From positions 1 through 45,703 of the forward strand of contig CAKRRH010000013.1 of the NCBI GenBank assembly GCA_934394855.1: DNA of 45,703 nt, in the 5' to 3' direction. This stretch comes from an uncultured Eubacteriales bacterium. GTDB lineage: Bacteria; Bacillota; Clostridia; Oscillospirales; Acutalibacteraceae. The position numbers and the translations under genes are program-made. Under the pieces are notes generated by a model that worked only from the letters and a program-made list of their open reading frames with translations, was not told the origin of the DNA and did not search any database. Every line of letters begins with the position of its first letter. Within the stretch, counting starts at the first letter, position 1. Shown one piece after another: positions 1 through 8,420 of the stretch.

Positions 1-525
1 CTCTGCGGCTCTTTTGCTGAGTTCTCGGTCGTCGGGCTGGTCTTCGGAGCTGCCGAGCATCAGCGGCACCAAAAATTCGGAAATTGAGAGACGGCGGACT
101 TCATCTCGCAAATCACCGTCCGATGTTTTGACAAGTCCCTCCATTCGCTCATCCATTCGTCGCTTGATTTCAAAAAGCTCGTTTGAAAGCTCCTCAGACG
201 AAATCGGTTTAAGCAAATATCGGATAATATTGTAATTAATAGCCGTTTGTGCATACTCAAAGCTGTCATATCCGCTTAAAATGACAATTTGGGTAAACGG
301 ACGAATTTCACGAACCTTTGCGGCGAGCTCAAGTCCTGTTATCATCGGCATACGAATGTCGGTCATGATTAGGTCGGGCTCCAACTGCTCGACAAGATCC
401 AGCGCCTCAACGCCGTTTTCGGCTTCACCGATCACCTCAAATCCCGCCTCATTCCACCGAACCTTTTCTACCAAGGCTCTGCGCTGATTAAATTCGTCGT
501 CCACAACTAAAACAGTATATCTCAA
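1..525 (-). CDS. YesN-like response regulator, N-terminal part (runs off window)
   Basis: This is the first 175 codons of a two-component response regulator; the 3' part lies outside the window. The receiver domain covers about residues 2-120. The acidic pair is DD at 9-10, the phospho-acceptor is D56 in MTDIRMP, the switch residue is S84 in ILSGYDSF, and the conserved lysine is K106 in YLLKPI. The LSGYDSFEYAQ and LLKP wording is typical of YesN/AraC-type regulators paired with YesM-type sensor kinases, so an AraC DNA-binding domain is expected downstream but is not visible. The start is a TTG at 523-525 with GGAGGTC just upstream; no ATG is available in a suitable place. It has its own promoter and lies behind the sugar importer genes, so it probably controls that importer. 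That role is inferred. Confidence 0.88.
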   Translation of the reverse strand, partial: MRYTVLVVDDEFNQRRALVEKVRWNEAGFEVIGEAENGVEALDLVEQLEPDLIMTDIRMPMITGLELAAKVREIRPFTQIVILSGYDSFEYAQTAINYNIIRYLLKPISSEELSNELFEIKRRMDERMEGLVKTSDGDLRDEVRRLSISEFLVPLMLGSSEDQPDDRELSKRAAE

Positions 526-568
526 AAAAAGACCTCCAATGCCCGATTTTCTATATAATTCGACTAAT

Positions 569-597
569 ATTATATCACAAACACGAATTAAAATCAA
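569..597 (-). promoter_or_regulatory. sigma-A promoter of the response regulator gene
   Basis: On the minus strand a TTGATT -35 box (592-597) is followed after 17 bp by a perfect TATAAT (569-574). This lies about 45 bp upstream of the TTG start and downstream of the hairpin at 633-683, so the regulator gene appears to be a transcription unit separate from the importer. Confidence 0.7.
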
Positions 598-632
598 TCA
601 AATTATACAAATTATACTTAATATAATTCATA

Positions 633-683
633 ATAAGCTAAAAGACGCCCGAGCAAATATACTCGAAACGCCTTTTAGCTTAT
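633..683 (-). terminator. long hairpin after the importer operon
   Basis: The arms at 633-644 and 672-683 are a perfect 12-bp inverted repeat (ATAAGCTAAAAG against its complement), with a further partly paired CGAG/CTCG segment inside. It sits directly after the stop of the InlB-repeat gene. What follows on the minus strand is AT-rich rather than a clean U run, so it could be a terminator or an mRNA-stabilising 3' end. Confidence 0.55.
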
Positions 684-703
684 CACTCAATTTTCAGGAG
701 TTA

Positions 704-1126
704 TTATTTTTGCGTCCAGTCCGCATAGAGCGTCATGCTGCCTTCGACCTTATCGGTCGTAATATGCCATTCATTAGTGCAGTCCTTGTCTGTGTACCAG
801 CCGTTGAATGTATAGCCCTCTTTTACGGGATCATCCACTTCGGGTACAAGCTCCGAATGCATTACTCTCACGCTGTCTATGTGCGAGCCGCCGTCGGTAT
901 CAAATGAAACTGTGAAGCCGTTGTTCATGACAATGAATGCTGTAACAATTACAAGAATCGCCACTGTGCACAAAACCAAAATGTTCGCCGTTTTGACCGA
1001 CATATTTATTTTCGCATAAAGTCCGCCGGGTTTGCGTGTGGTTTCAAGCTGAGGCATTGCGGGTTCGGCGTCAACCGAATTATCCCGATTCTCATTTGTC
1101 AAAACAACATCTTTCTCCTTTTCCAT
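704..1126 (-). CDS. small membrane-anchored protein with one InlB B-repeat
   Basis: This 140-residue protein has a charged cytoplasmic N-terminus (about 1-42), one transmembrane helix (about 45-67) and an extracytoplasmic tail. The tail carries a single InlB B-repeat / Listeria-Bacteroides repeat: VSFDTDGGS, then EGYTFNGWYTD, then the closing MTLYADW. Such beta-grasp repeats normally occur in tandem in long surface proteins, so a lone copy in a short anchored protein is unusual. It is the last gene of the importer operon, 30 bp after the permease gene, with a GGAGGT site 6 bp before its ATG. Its function is unknown. Co-transcription suggests an accessory to sugar uptake or envelope sensing, but nothing in the sequence proves that. 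Confidence 0.8.
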   Translation of the reverse strand: MEKEKDVVLTNENRDNSVDAEPAMPQLETTRKPGGLYAKINMSVKTANILVLCTVAILVIVTAFIVMNNGFTVSFDTDGGSHIDSVRVMHSELVPEVDDPVKEGYTFNGWYTDKDCTNEWHITTDKVEGSMTLYADWTQK

Positions 1127-1156
1127 TTGATTACCTCCGATAAATTATAGTATTGC

Positions 1157-2245
1157 TTATTTGCGAGCCAAATATTTACGCATATCAATAGCGCAAGCTG
1201 CAAGAATGATCAAGCCTTTGATAACATAGAGCATGTTAGCGTCTACCGAAAGGAAGTTAAGACCTACAAAGATGATCTGGAGCAAAAGCACGCCGATTAC
1301 GATACCGCTGATTTTACCTGTACCGCCGACAAACGATACGCCGCCGATTACGCAGGCTGCGATTGCGTCGCATTCATAGTTAAGACCTGTGTTAGCTGAG
1401 CATGATGAAATACGCGCACCTTCGATGAAGCCTGTGATACCGTACATTACACCGGCAAGAACGAATACCAAAACGATTGTCCAGAATACATTTACACCCG
1501 AGACATTTGCCGCTTCTTCATTTGAACCGACAGCAAACATATTTTTACCGAACTTTGTCTTGTTCCAAATTACCCACATGATAACGGTAAGAATTATCGC
1601 ATAGAGTACATATTTCGGAACTGCAACGCCGCCGATCGTGAAGAGTGTGCCGCGAACGAAATGTGTATATGATGAATCAAGTCCCGAAAGAGTCTGACCG
1701 TTGTTTCCGCCGTTCATCAAATACATAAGAACGATACCGAAAACGATAAGCTGAGTTGAAAGTGTAACGATAAACGGATGGAGTTTAAATTTTGCAACAA
1801 AGAAGCCGTTTACCAAACCGATTGCCGCACCGATTGCAATTACTATCAGCAAAACAAGCCAAAGAGGCATTACCGGGAGATTCGGGAACATTTTGTTTGC
1901 ATAGCTTGTAATCTGCAAAAGTGAAGCTGCAACGCAAGCAGTAAGACCGACGCATCGACCGGCTGAAATATCGGTACCGGTAAGAACGATTGCGCCGCCG
2001 ATTCCGAGTGCAATCGGAAGCTTAGCTGCCGTTAGTGAAATTATGTTGATGATTGACGACATTGAAAGGAATGCCGGAACTCTGATTGCGATGAAGATAA
2101 TTGCAAGTACGATTATTATGTACATTGCATTATTCAAAAGCAAGTCCGCAATCGCTCTGCGCTTGTCGGCACCGCTTTTTGCTTTAAATTCAGCCCATTT
2201 GTAAGATAAACTGTTAGTTCTTTTTTTAAGAGCATTTTCTGACAT
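1157..2245 (-). CDS. mglC: galactose/methylgalactoside ABC transporter permease
   Basis: This 362-residue inner-membrane permease belongs to the ribose/galactose (BPD_transp_2) family. It has about ten hydrophobic segments and the family signatures GTDISAGRCVGLTACVAASLL, near residues 90-110, and FAVGSNEEAANVSGVNV, the cytoplasmic loop that contacts the ATPase. It would form the homodimeric channel driven by the upstream ATPase. A short charged N-terminal extension of about 35 residues precedes the first helix. A GGAGG site lies a few bases before the ATG. The gene is 48 bp behind mglA and 30 bp ahead of the InlB-repeat gene. Substrate assignment rests on similarity to MglC and on the MglB-like lipoprotein; ribose or another sugar is possible. 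Confidence 0.9.
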   Translation of the reverse strand: MSENALKKRTNSLSYKWAEFKAKSGADKRRAIADLLLNNAMYIIIVLAIIFIAIRVPAFLSMSSIINIISLTAAKLPIALGIGGAIVLTGTDISAGRCVGLTACVAASLLQITSYANKMFPNLPVMPLWLVLLIVIAIGAAIGLVNGFFVAKFKLHPFIVTLSTQLIVFGIVLMYLMNGGNNGQTLSGLDSSYTHFVRGTLFTIGGVAVPKYVLYAIILTVIMWVIWNKTKFGKNMFAVGSNEEAANVSGVNVFWTIVLVFVLAGVMYGITGFIEGARISSCSANTGLNYECDAIAACVIGGVSFVGGTGKISGIVIGVLLLQIIFVGLNFLSVDANMLYVIKGLIILAACAIDMRKYLARK

Positions 2246-2293
2246 TGGGAATACCTCCGTTATATGATATATTGCATTGATTTCGAGTTAATA

Positions 2294-3838
2294 TTATGCA
2301 AATTTAGCCGCAAGCGCCATGATTTCTTCCTGAGAAGTGTTCTTTGCGTCGACTTCGCCGGCAAGCTGTCCGCCCGACATTACCAAAATCCTGTCGCATA
2401 CACCGAGCAGCTCAGGCATTTCGGACGATACCATAATTACCGTCTTGCCCTTGTCTGCAAGGTCGATTATCAGCTGATAAATCTCATATTTCGCACCGAC
2501 GTCGATTCCTCGTGTCGGTTCATCAAGCAACAGCACCGTCGGGTCTGTCAAAAGCCAGCGACCGAGAATAACCTTTTGCTGGTTACCACCCGAAAGCGAC
2601 CTGATCTTTGTTTCCTGAGTCGGTGTTTTAACTCTCATTGCGTTAATGCACCAATCAGTGTTAGCTTTCATCTTTTTCTTACTGATAAAAGGACCGACGC
2701 TGTTTTTCTTCAGGCTTGAAATGCAGGTATTCTCACGAATGTTTTCGATTCCGAAGATACCTGTCGCTCTGCGTTCCTCTGTCAGAAGCGCAAATCCGTT
2801 TTTGATTGATTCACGGGCATTTCTGTTTTTGATAACCTTTCCGTCAAGCTTAATTGTGCCTTCTTTTTTGGTGGCAACGCCAAACAGATTTTCAAGCAAT
2901 TCCGTTCTGCCCGAGCCGTCAAGTCCGGCAACGCCGATTATCTCGCCTTTTCTTGCTTTGAACGAAACATTGTTCAGCTTCGAGTACATTGCCGTCATGC
3001 CCTCTACTTCAAGCAAAACATCGCCGATCACATTGTCCTTTGGCGGATAAACATTTGTCAACTCTCGACCAACCATCAATCTGATGATTTCATCAGTAGT
3101 AAGCTCGCTTGCCGATTTTGTTGCGATCCACTTGCCGTCACGCATGATCGTTACTTCGTCTGAAATACGAAGTATCTCCGCCATTTTGTGCGAAATGTAA
3201 ATGATTGCACAACCACGGTCACGCAGCATATTGATGATTCTGAAAAGATGCTCAACCTCTTCTTCGGTAAGTGATGAGGTCGGCTCGTCGAATACGATGA
3301 CTTTTGAATTATATGAAACGGCTTTAGCGATCTCAACCATCTGTCTTTGCGACACCGGCATCGTGCTCATAACCGTCTTAGGGTCAACACTTATTTCAAG
3401 TTCCTCAAATATTTTCTTGGTTGCATTATACATCTTCTTCTCACTGGTTATCGGAACGCCCTTAGCAACCGTCGGAAAGCGTCCGAGCCACATATTGTCC
3501 ATTACATTGCGTTTGAGCGCCTGGTTAAGTTCCTGATGAACCATTGCTACGCCGTGCTCAAGCGCCTCTTTTGAATTTTTGAAGTTAATTTCTTCGCCTT
3601 CAAGAAATATCTTGCCGCTGTCCTTATTATAAACACCGAACAGACATTTCATGAGCGTAGATTTACCTGCGCCGTTTTCGCCCATTAACGCATGAACCGT
3701 TCCGGCTTTAACATTAAGCGAAACATTATCCAATGCCTTTACGCCGGGGAACGATTTTTCAATGTTTTCCATTCTCAAAAGAAAGTCGTCTTTTCCCGCT
3801 TCACGGATATTTTTCGCATCATTAGTCATTTTGCTCAT
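2294..3838 (-). CDS. mglA: galactose/methylgalactoside ABC transporter ATP-binding protein
   Basis: This is a double-ATPase subunit of a sugar importer, about 514 residues. The N-terminal cassette has Walker A GENGAGKST, the divergent signature VSQRQMVEIAKA and Walker B VIVFDEPTSSL. The C-terminal cassette has the altered P-loop GLDGSGRTE typical of the second MglA/RbsA domain, a normal LSGGNQQKV signature and VLLLDEPTRGID. I placed the start at the ATG at 3836-3838, because AGAGGA sits 8 bp before it. The in-frame ATG at 3845-3847 lies only about one base after the ribosome binding site and would add three residues. It lies between the binding-protein and permease genes of the same operon. 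Confidence 0.92.
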   Translation of the reverse strand: MSKMTNDAKNIREAGKDDFLLRMENIEKSFPGVKALDNVSLNVKAGTVHALMGENGAGKSTLMKCLFGVYNKDSGKIFLEGEEINFKNSKEALEHGVAMVHQELNQALKRNVMDNMWLGRFPTVAKGVPITSEKKMYNATKKIFEELEISVDPKTVMSTMPVSQRQMVEIAKAVSYNSKVIVFDEPTSSLTEEEVEHLFRIINMLRDRGCAIIYISHKMAEILRISDEVTIMRDGKWIATKSASELTTDEIIRLMVGRELTNVYPPKDNVIGDVLLEVEGMTAMYSKLNNVSFKARKGEIIGVAGLDGSGRTELLENLFGVATKKEGTIKLDGKVIKNRNARESIKNGFALLTEERRATGIFGIENIRENTCISSLKKNSVGPFISKKKMKANTDWCINAMRVKTPTQETKIRSLSGGNQQKVILGRWLLTDPTVLLLDEPTRGIDVGAKYEIYQLIIDLADKGKTVIMVSSEMPELLGVCDRILVMSGGQLAGEVDAKNTSQEEIMALAAKFA

Positions 3839-3927
3839 ATGCTCCATCCTCTGTTTAGTATAGAATCGGTCATACCGCCGGCAAGACCTAAATTGGTGAT
3901 AAGACTAAAATCATTTTTCCCTATTAT

Positions 3928-3964
3928 GGGAGCAGTCAAACATAACGCTCCTTTGACTGCTCCC
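3928..3964 (-). other. 13-bp perfect hairpin between mglB and mglA
   Basis: The arms 3928-3940 and 3952-3964 (GGGAGCAGTCAAA and complement) pair perfectly around an 11-nt loop. On the minus strand no U run follows, so this is better read as an mRNA-processing or stabilising stem, or a partial terminator. Such elements usually keep binding-protein transcripts in excess over the rest of the importer. Confidence 0.65.
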
Positions 3965-3985
3965 ACAGGTTAATTCAGATTAAAA

Positions 3986-5071
3986 TTATTTGCCGAGATA
4001 GGTCTGATACGGAATGTTTACACGCCATGTGCCAACAACATTATCTTTCTCAATGCCGTCAAATGTTTCTTTGCCGTTTGCAAAGTTGTCAGCGATTTTT
4101 GTGATTGATGTTGCCATACCTTCAGCGTCCTGCTTGATAGTACCGATCATTGAACCGTTGCCGATTGCTGAGACTGCTGCGTCTGTTGCGTCAACGCCGA
4201 ATACCGGAATTACGGTTGCACCCGACTTGTTGTAGCCGGCTGTCTGCAAGCCTGAGATTGCGCCGAGAGCCATTTCGTCGTTGTTAGCGATTACGAGCTC
4301 AACCATGTTCTTGTTAGCTTCCGAATATTTAGCAAGGATTGTGTTCATATATTCGGTAGCTGCTGCTGATGACCATGAACCGTTCTGGTCAACAAGATAT
4401 TTCTTTGAGTTAGCTGAATCATAGAACTCAAGCTTAGCTTTGCCGCCCTTAGTAAGAACTGCGTCAGCGTCTTCTACACCAAACTGTGTACGAGCGATAG
4501 CTTCAGCGTTGCCTTCCTGGCCCTTGAACATTACATAGCTGATTTTGCCGTCCTTGTTAAGATCGAGCTTGTCGAAATTCTCAAGAACATAGTTACCAAC
4601 CATTTCGCCCTGCATATGACCTGCCATCTCGTAGTCAGTACCTACGAATACGCATTTGTCATAGCTTGAAACAACCTTTTCGTTTACCGAACGGTTGAAG
4701 AAGATAAGCGGAATGTTTGCTGCTTTTGCAAGATCAACGATGTTCTGTGCAGCGTCGTCTGAACCTGTGTCAACAACATTAACGATAAGCAATGACGAAC
4801 CTTTAGCAATTGCTGTCTGAACCTGCTCTGTCTGAGTAGTCTGGTTGTTGTTAGCGTCATAGTTGTTGTAAGTTTTTCCTGAATCCTTCAGGATCTTGTC
4901 CATTGCCGAACGAACGCTTGAAATGTAGGTATCACCGAATGTGTAGTAGAGTACCGAAATTTCTCCGCCCGATTTACCGCCTTTGGAGCTGTTGTCACCG
5001 CATGATGTAAGGCTGAAAGCCAAAGCAACTGTCAGTGAAAGTGAAAGAATGATTGCAAGTAGTTTTTTCAT
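3986..5071 (-). CDS. mglB: galactose/methylgalactoside-binding lipoprotein
   Basis: This 361-residue substrate-binding protein is of the periplasmic-binding-protein type I sugar family. It has a lipoprotein signal peptide, with lysines at 2-3, a hydrophobic core and the lipobox LTSC giving Cys24 as the lipid anchor. The mature part resembles MglB: YYTFGDTYISSVR near the start, an NNQTTQTEQVQTAIAKG helix, FVGTDYEMAGHMQGE near the middle, VIANNDEMALGAISGLQ, and a C-terminal GTIKQDAEGMATS. A LNKDGKISYVMFKGQEGNAEA segment looks like the calcium-binding loop of galactose-binding proteins. It is the first gene of the operon, with GGGAGG before the ATG. Confidence 0.9.
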   Translation of the reverse strand: MKKLLAIILSLSLTVALAFSLTSCGDNSSKGGKSGGEISVLYYTFGDTYISSVRSAMDKILKDSGKTYNNYDANNNQTTQTEQVQTAIAKGSSLLIVNVVDTGSDDAAQNIVDLAKAANIPLIFFNRSVNEKVVSSYDKCVFVGTDYEMAGHMQGEMVGNYVLENFDKLDLNKDGKISYVMFKGQEGNAEAIARTQFGVEDADAVLTKGGKAKLEFYDSANSKKYLVDQNGSWSSAAATEYMNTILAKYSEANKNMVELVIANNDEMALGAISGLQTAGYNKSGATVIPVFGVDATDAAVSAIGNGSMIGTIKQDAEGMATSITKIADNFANGKETFDGIEKDNVVGTWRVNIPYQTYLGK

Positions 5072-5480
5072 TTGGAATTAACCTCCCTTATTTTTCCGAC
5101 CTCTTGTCGTTGTCCCCATTATATTTCATATAGATTTAAATTGGAATTGAGTTTTTTATTCAAAATGTATAATTTTTTAACCAATGTTAAATAAAATATA
5201 TTAAAAAAGTAAAATTGCACAAAAACAAGCAATCATCATTGAGCATAATCACGAATAAATCGGTAAAAATCGGTCGATTTCGTTTAATTTTTATCAAACT
5301 CAAATGTAAAAATGTTAAAAAAATTATTGTTTAAAACAAAAATAACCGAATTTATGAAAAAATCCGATTATTTTCTATTAAATGTTCAATTTTCATTTGT
5401 TCAAAACGACGAACGCATTTTGCAGCTTTTGTTTTCAATCATAATCCTGCAAACGGTAACCGCACGGCTCATTATCCATA
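5072..5480. promoter_or_regulatory. 409-bp region upstream of mglB with promoter element and repeated AATCGG boxes
   Basis: No gene is supported here. A TATAAT on the minus strand (5118-5123) lies about 47 bp before mglB but has only a poor -35, as expected for an activated promoter. Further upstream, AAATCGGT occurs at 5257-5264 and again at 5267-5274, exactly 10 bp apart. The second copy forms the palindrome AAATCG-GT-CGATTT (5267-5280). Related boxes in the opposite orientation are visible near 5344-5350 and 5372-5378. These may be binding sites for the nearby AraC-type response regulator. No convincing terminator for pnuC is visible next to 5481. Confidence 0.4.
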
Positions 5481-6176
5481 TTATGCGGTGCGCATCTGAC
5501 TCCTGTGCATTCTCGACCAGTTAAAAAATCCGTACATATCGTTTAGCAAAAACATGATAAAACAAGCGATCATCGGAATATAGCGAACATCCTTAAACGA
5601 CGCCATTACCCATAATATAATAAGTACAATGTCGTTCATACCATATGCGATTCCGTAAAACCTTGACCGTCTGAAAACAAGGCAAGCTGCCAAAAAGCTT
5701 GTTAATACCGAAAATGTGCTGACAATCAGGTTTGCGGTGTTAAGCGCTCTTAATATAAAGTAAAATGCGGTTGTGACCGTTAATGTCAAGCAGGCAATGA
5801 TTACCCATTCGATCGGCTTTGGGTTGCCGTTGATTTTCACCTGACACTTTTCCTTATCATAGGGATTTTTGAGCCAAGTAACCACTGCCAAAGCAGCCGA
5901 CGGAGCGCTCATTCCGAGATATGTTATCGCCTCTCCGTAATATCTGAATGAACATGATACGATCCCGTAAAGCACGGCAAAGCAGATTATCAACACCTGC
6001 CCGAACACATCGCCCTTTGCACAGAAAATCAGTGCTGTGACGCCGACAAGAGAAGCAAATGTTGAGAAAAAGCCCTTGCCGCTGAAAAATCCCGAAATAA
6101 TTACAACCGCCACCGAACTCAGCCAAAGACATAATTCAAGACGGGTCAGATTTTTAAATGATTTAATCGGATTCAA
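5481..6176 (-). CDS. pnuC: PnuC-family nicotinamide riboside transporter
   Basis: This integral membrane protein of about 231 residues has seven to eight hydrophobic segments. Family marks are LTRLELCLWLSSV at the N-terminus, RYYGEAITYLG in the middle, the ND of YGMNDIVLIILW near residue 190, and the C-terminal YGFFNWSRM. PnuC proteins move nicotinamide riboside (or NMN) by facilitated diffusion; a kinase then traps it for NAD synthesis, so it complements the nadD gene further on. I place the start at TTG (6174-6176), 8 bp after AAGGA. An upstream in-frame GTG at 6209 lies inside the likely leader and lacks a ribosome binding site. It is transcribed alone from a near-perfect promoter. Confidence 0.88.
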   Translation of the reverse strand: MNPIKSFKNLTRLELCLWLSSVAVVIISGFFSGKGFFSTFASLVGVTALIFCAKGDVFGQVLIICFAVLYGIVSCSFRYYGEAITYLGMSAPSAALAVVTWLKNPYDKEKCQVKINGNPKPIEWVIIACLTLTVTTAFYFILRALNTANLIVSTFSVLTSFLAACLVFRRSRFYGIAYGMNDIVLIILWVMASFKDVRYIPMIACFIMFLLNDMYGFFNWSRMHRSQMRTA

Positions 6177-6218
6177 AACATAATTCCTTTCAAAAAACCA
6201 AAAATACACACTCAGTCG

Positions 6219-6247
6219 ATTATAATCTTTATTAAGAATAATGTCAA
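6219..6247 (-). promoter_or_regulatory. consensus sigma-A promoter of pnuC
   Basis: TTGACA (6242-6247) and TATAAT (6219-6224) on the minus strand are separated by exactly 17 bp. The start codon is about 45 bp downstream, leaving little room for a riboswitch. Confidence 0.85.
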
Positions 6248-6262
6248 GTTTTATGTTTTATA

Positions 6263-6290
6263 TTGATTTTTTATATATTTATGGTAAAAT
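6263..6290 (+). promoter_or_regulatory. sigma-A promoter of the LCP gene
   Basis: TTGATT (6263-6268) is followed after 16 bp by TAAAAT (6285-6290), about 37 bp before the ATG at 6327. It is divergent from the pnuC promoter. Confidence 0.6.
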
Positions 6291-6326
6291 ATTATTTAAA
6301 CAACTTAAAGTGTAAGAGGTTAAAAA

Positions 6327-7472
6327 ATGGAGAATAAAGACAAACTTGATTCGCTGAACGACATGCTTAATTCAGTAAATAACTCAAGCCGTGAGAAGAT
6401 GGGAACTCAAAAAGATTTTGAACAGGCAAAGCATCATCATGCTAAACCAAAAAAGAAAAAGATGAACAAAGCAGTCAAGGTCCTGCTTATAATATTATGT
6501 GTTTTACTCAGCATTTGCGTTGCCCTCGGCGGCACATGGCTGATTCTTTTCAAAATCGGTGAAAGTCAGGTTAAACCGAATAACGACACATCGGTATCAA
6601 TTAAAAACGACAGCGTTAAGACGATTGATTATAACATCGTTGAATATAACGGCAAAAAATATAAATTTAATGATAAAATCACAAGCATTCTTTGTCTCGG
6701 CGTTGATAAAGACAATCTCGGCACGGTTGACGGCGTTGTGGGTACCGGCGGTCAGGCAGACGCGGTATATTTGATTGCAATGGATACAGACACCGCAAAA
6801 TTAAAAGTCATCTGCATTTCCCGTGACACTCTTTGCGACATCAACATCTATTCAAAAGAGGGCGAATTCATCGGCACTAAAAACGAACAGCTGTGTTTGT
6901 CCTATGCATATGGCGACGGCAAGCTCACAAGCTGTGAAAATACCGCAAAAGCCGTTTCAAAGCTGTTTTACAATATCCCTATCAACACCTATTATGCAAT
7001 AGATAAATCGGCGGTCGCAATTTTAAACGATGAGCTTGGCGGTGTTAATGTTCCGATATTTGACGAAAACGGAAACGATACCGGCAAAACCGAAACGGTT
7101 ATGGGCTCAGACGCATATGAATATGTTCATTTCAGAGATACCAAAAAGCTTGAGTCGAACAATTTGAGAATTCAGCGCCAGCTTGCATATCTAAAAGGCT
7201 TCAGTAAAAAATTCATTGAGCAGTCAAAACAGGATTTGTCCGTTCCGATGACATTTTTCAACATCTCGCAGGAATATGCAGCAACAAATCTCAATGCGTC
7301 GTCGGTTACCTATTTTGCGACAAAGCTTCTCACAAACGGCAATCTGAAAATGGATTTTGTAAAGGTTAACGGTGAAGTTAAACGTGATAAGGACGGTCAT
7401 GCAGCATATCACATCAATGAAGATTCGCTCACAAAAACAGTAATCGAAACCTATTACACAGAAGTAAAATAA
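6327..7472 (+). CDS. LytR-CpsA-Psr (LCP) family wall-polymer ligase
   Basis: This 381-residue type II membrane protein has a cytoplasmic N-terminus of about 46 residues with a histidine/lysine-rich stretch (HHHAKPKKKK), one membrane helix (about 48-75) and an extracellular LCP domain (about 110-330). LCP enzymes transfer undecaprenyl-linked glycopolymers onto peptidoglycan or protein. Visible core motifs are ISRDT with the pyrophosphate-binding arginine, NEQLCLSYAYGDG, IDKSAVAILNDELGGV, and the late FRDTKKLESNNLRIQRQ segment. It is distant in sequence from the two LCP paralogues at 21.1-23.8 kb and is monocistronic. AGAGG precedes the ATG, and the gene ends at a shared terminator. Confidence 0.88.
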   Translation: MENKDKLDSLNDMLNSVNNSSREKMGTQKDFEQAKHHHAKPKKKKMNKAVKVLLIILCVLLSICVALGGTWLILFKIGESQVKPNNDTSVSIKNDSVKTIDYNIVEYNGKKYKFNDKITSILCLGVDKDNLGTVDGVVGTGGQADAVYLIAMDTDTAKLKVICISRDTLCDINIYSKEGEFIGTKNEQLCLSYAYGDGKLTSCENTAKAVSKLFYNIPINTYYAIDKSAVAILNDELGGVNVPIFDENGNDTGKTETVMGSDAYEYVHFRDTKKLESNNLRIQRQLAYLKGFSKKFIEQSKQDLSVPMTFFNISQEYAATNLNASSVTYFATKLLTNGNLKMDFVKVNGEVKRDKDGHAAYHINEDSLTKTVIETYYTEVK

Positions 7473-7475
7473 CAA

Positions 7476-7506
7476 ATAAAAGGACGGCTGAGCCGTCCTT
7501 TTTTCA
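7476..7506. terminator. bidirectional intrinsic terminator
   Basis: GGACGGC and GCCGTCC pair around TGA (7482-7498), flanked by AAAA on the left and TTTTTT on the right, so it can terminate in both directions. It serves the convergent LCP gene (+) and methyltransferase gene (-). Confidence 0.88.
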
Positions 7507-8304
7507 TGCCTTAATGCCTATTCTCATTCGATAGCAAAATTCAATGTCAAATTGCTTGTCGCCGTAAATATTATCGAGCAGCGTTTTAAATTCATTCAGC
7601 CTGTCAGCAATCAGTTCCGGGTGCTTTTTCAGCACTATCTGTGTGCTTCCCTGGCTCATCAACAAATTATACAGCCTGTCCCCCGTGCATTTTTCATGAT
7701 TTGCAAAAACGATCTCACGGCAATATGCAAAATAGCCGCTGTTCTTAATATTATTCAGATGCTCCGATTTCGGATAGCGCTTGAATGTGTCGCTAATATC
7801 GTCATATTCACGCTCGATTTTTTTAATATAATCGTAAAGCTCGGAATATGCTTTTTCAGCCTCAAAGCCCGCAATCGGCGGCCAGTCACAATCGACTGTG
7901 GCAAAAATTCCGCCGCTTTTCAATATGCGGTTGACTTCACTTAATGTGGTTTGCGGATTCATCCAATGAAACGACTGCGAACATATCACAACGCTCGCCG
8001 AATTATCACAAAGACCTGTGTTATCCGAAAATCCCTTTATAAATGACAGATTATCGGCGGATTTTGTCATTGCGACCGAAATCATGTCGTCACTCGGCTC
8101 AATTCCGATAACCGATTTTGCGTGATTGCACCAAATCATGCTCGAAAGTCCCGTTCCACATCCGAGGTCAACGACCGTGTCAGGGCTTTTCTTTAAATAT
8201 TTCTCAATCACCTCAACCGGAAACAGCGGCACAAACGGACGCGCACTGTCATATATATTCGCAAAGCCCTTGAACCTGTCCGCATTTTTCTGATTATCGG
8301 TCAT
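7504..8304 (-). CDS. class I SAM-dependent methyltransferase
   Basis: This protein of about 266 residues has a Rossmann-fold methyltransferase core of the Methyltransf_11/25 type. Motif I is VVDLGCGTGLSS (near 45-56), the acidic end of strand 2 is IGIEPSDDMI, the later ICSQSFHWM matches the small-molecule methyltransferase motif, and LSEVNRILKSGGIFATVD is motif III. The N-terminal DRFKGFANIYDSARP is typical of enzymes acting on small molecules, but the substrate cannot be inferred. I favour the ATG at 8302-8304; an in-frame GTG at 8313 is an alternative and would add three residues. It stands alone and converges on the LCP gene through a shared terminator. Confidence 0.8.
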   Translation of the reverse strand: MTDNQKNADRFKGFANIYDSARPFVPLFPVEVIEKYLKKSPDTVVDLGCGTGLSSMIWCNHAKSVIGIEPSDDMISVAMTKSADNLSFIKGFSDNTGLCDNSASVVICSQSFHWMNPQTTLSEVNRILKSGGIFATVDCDWPPIAGFEAEKAYSELYDYIKKIEREYDDISDTFKRYPKSEHLNNIKNSGYFAYCREIVFANHEKCTGDRLYNLLMSQGSTQIVLKKHPELIADRLNEFKTLLDNIYGDKQFDIEFCYRMRIGIKA

Positions 8305-8420
8305 TTCTCTCACCGTCCGTATTTTTCTTTATTATAAAGCATAAATTTCAATAATTCAATAAATAATCCCGAAATCAGCAAAATGAACAAAATTGTAAAA
8401 TTTACAGTATTTTTTTCAAC

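Noticed and set aside
539..907. 122-codon open frame on the plus strand
   Set aside because: It runs through a promoter and a hairpin and then antisense to the InlB-repeat gene; no domain.
5312..5524. 70-codon open frame on the plus strand before pnuC's 3' end
   Set aside because: No ribosome binding site, AT-rich low-complexity start, and overlap with the pnuC coding region.
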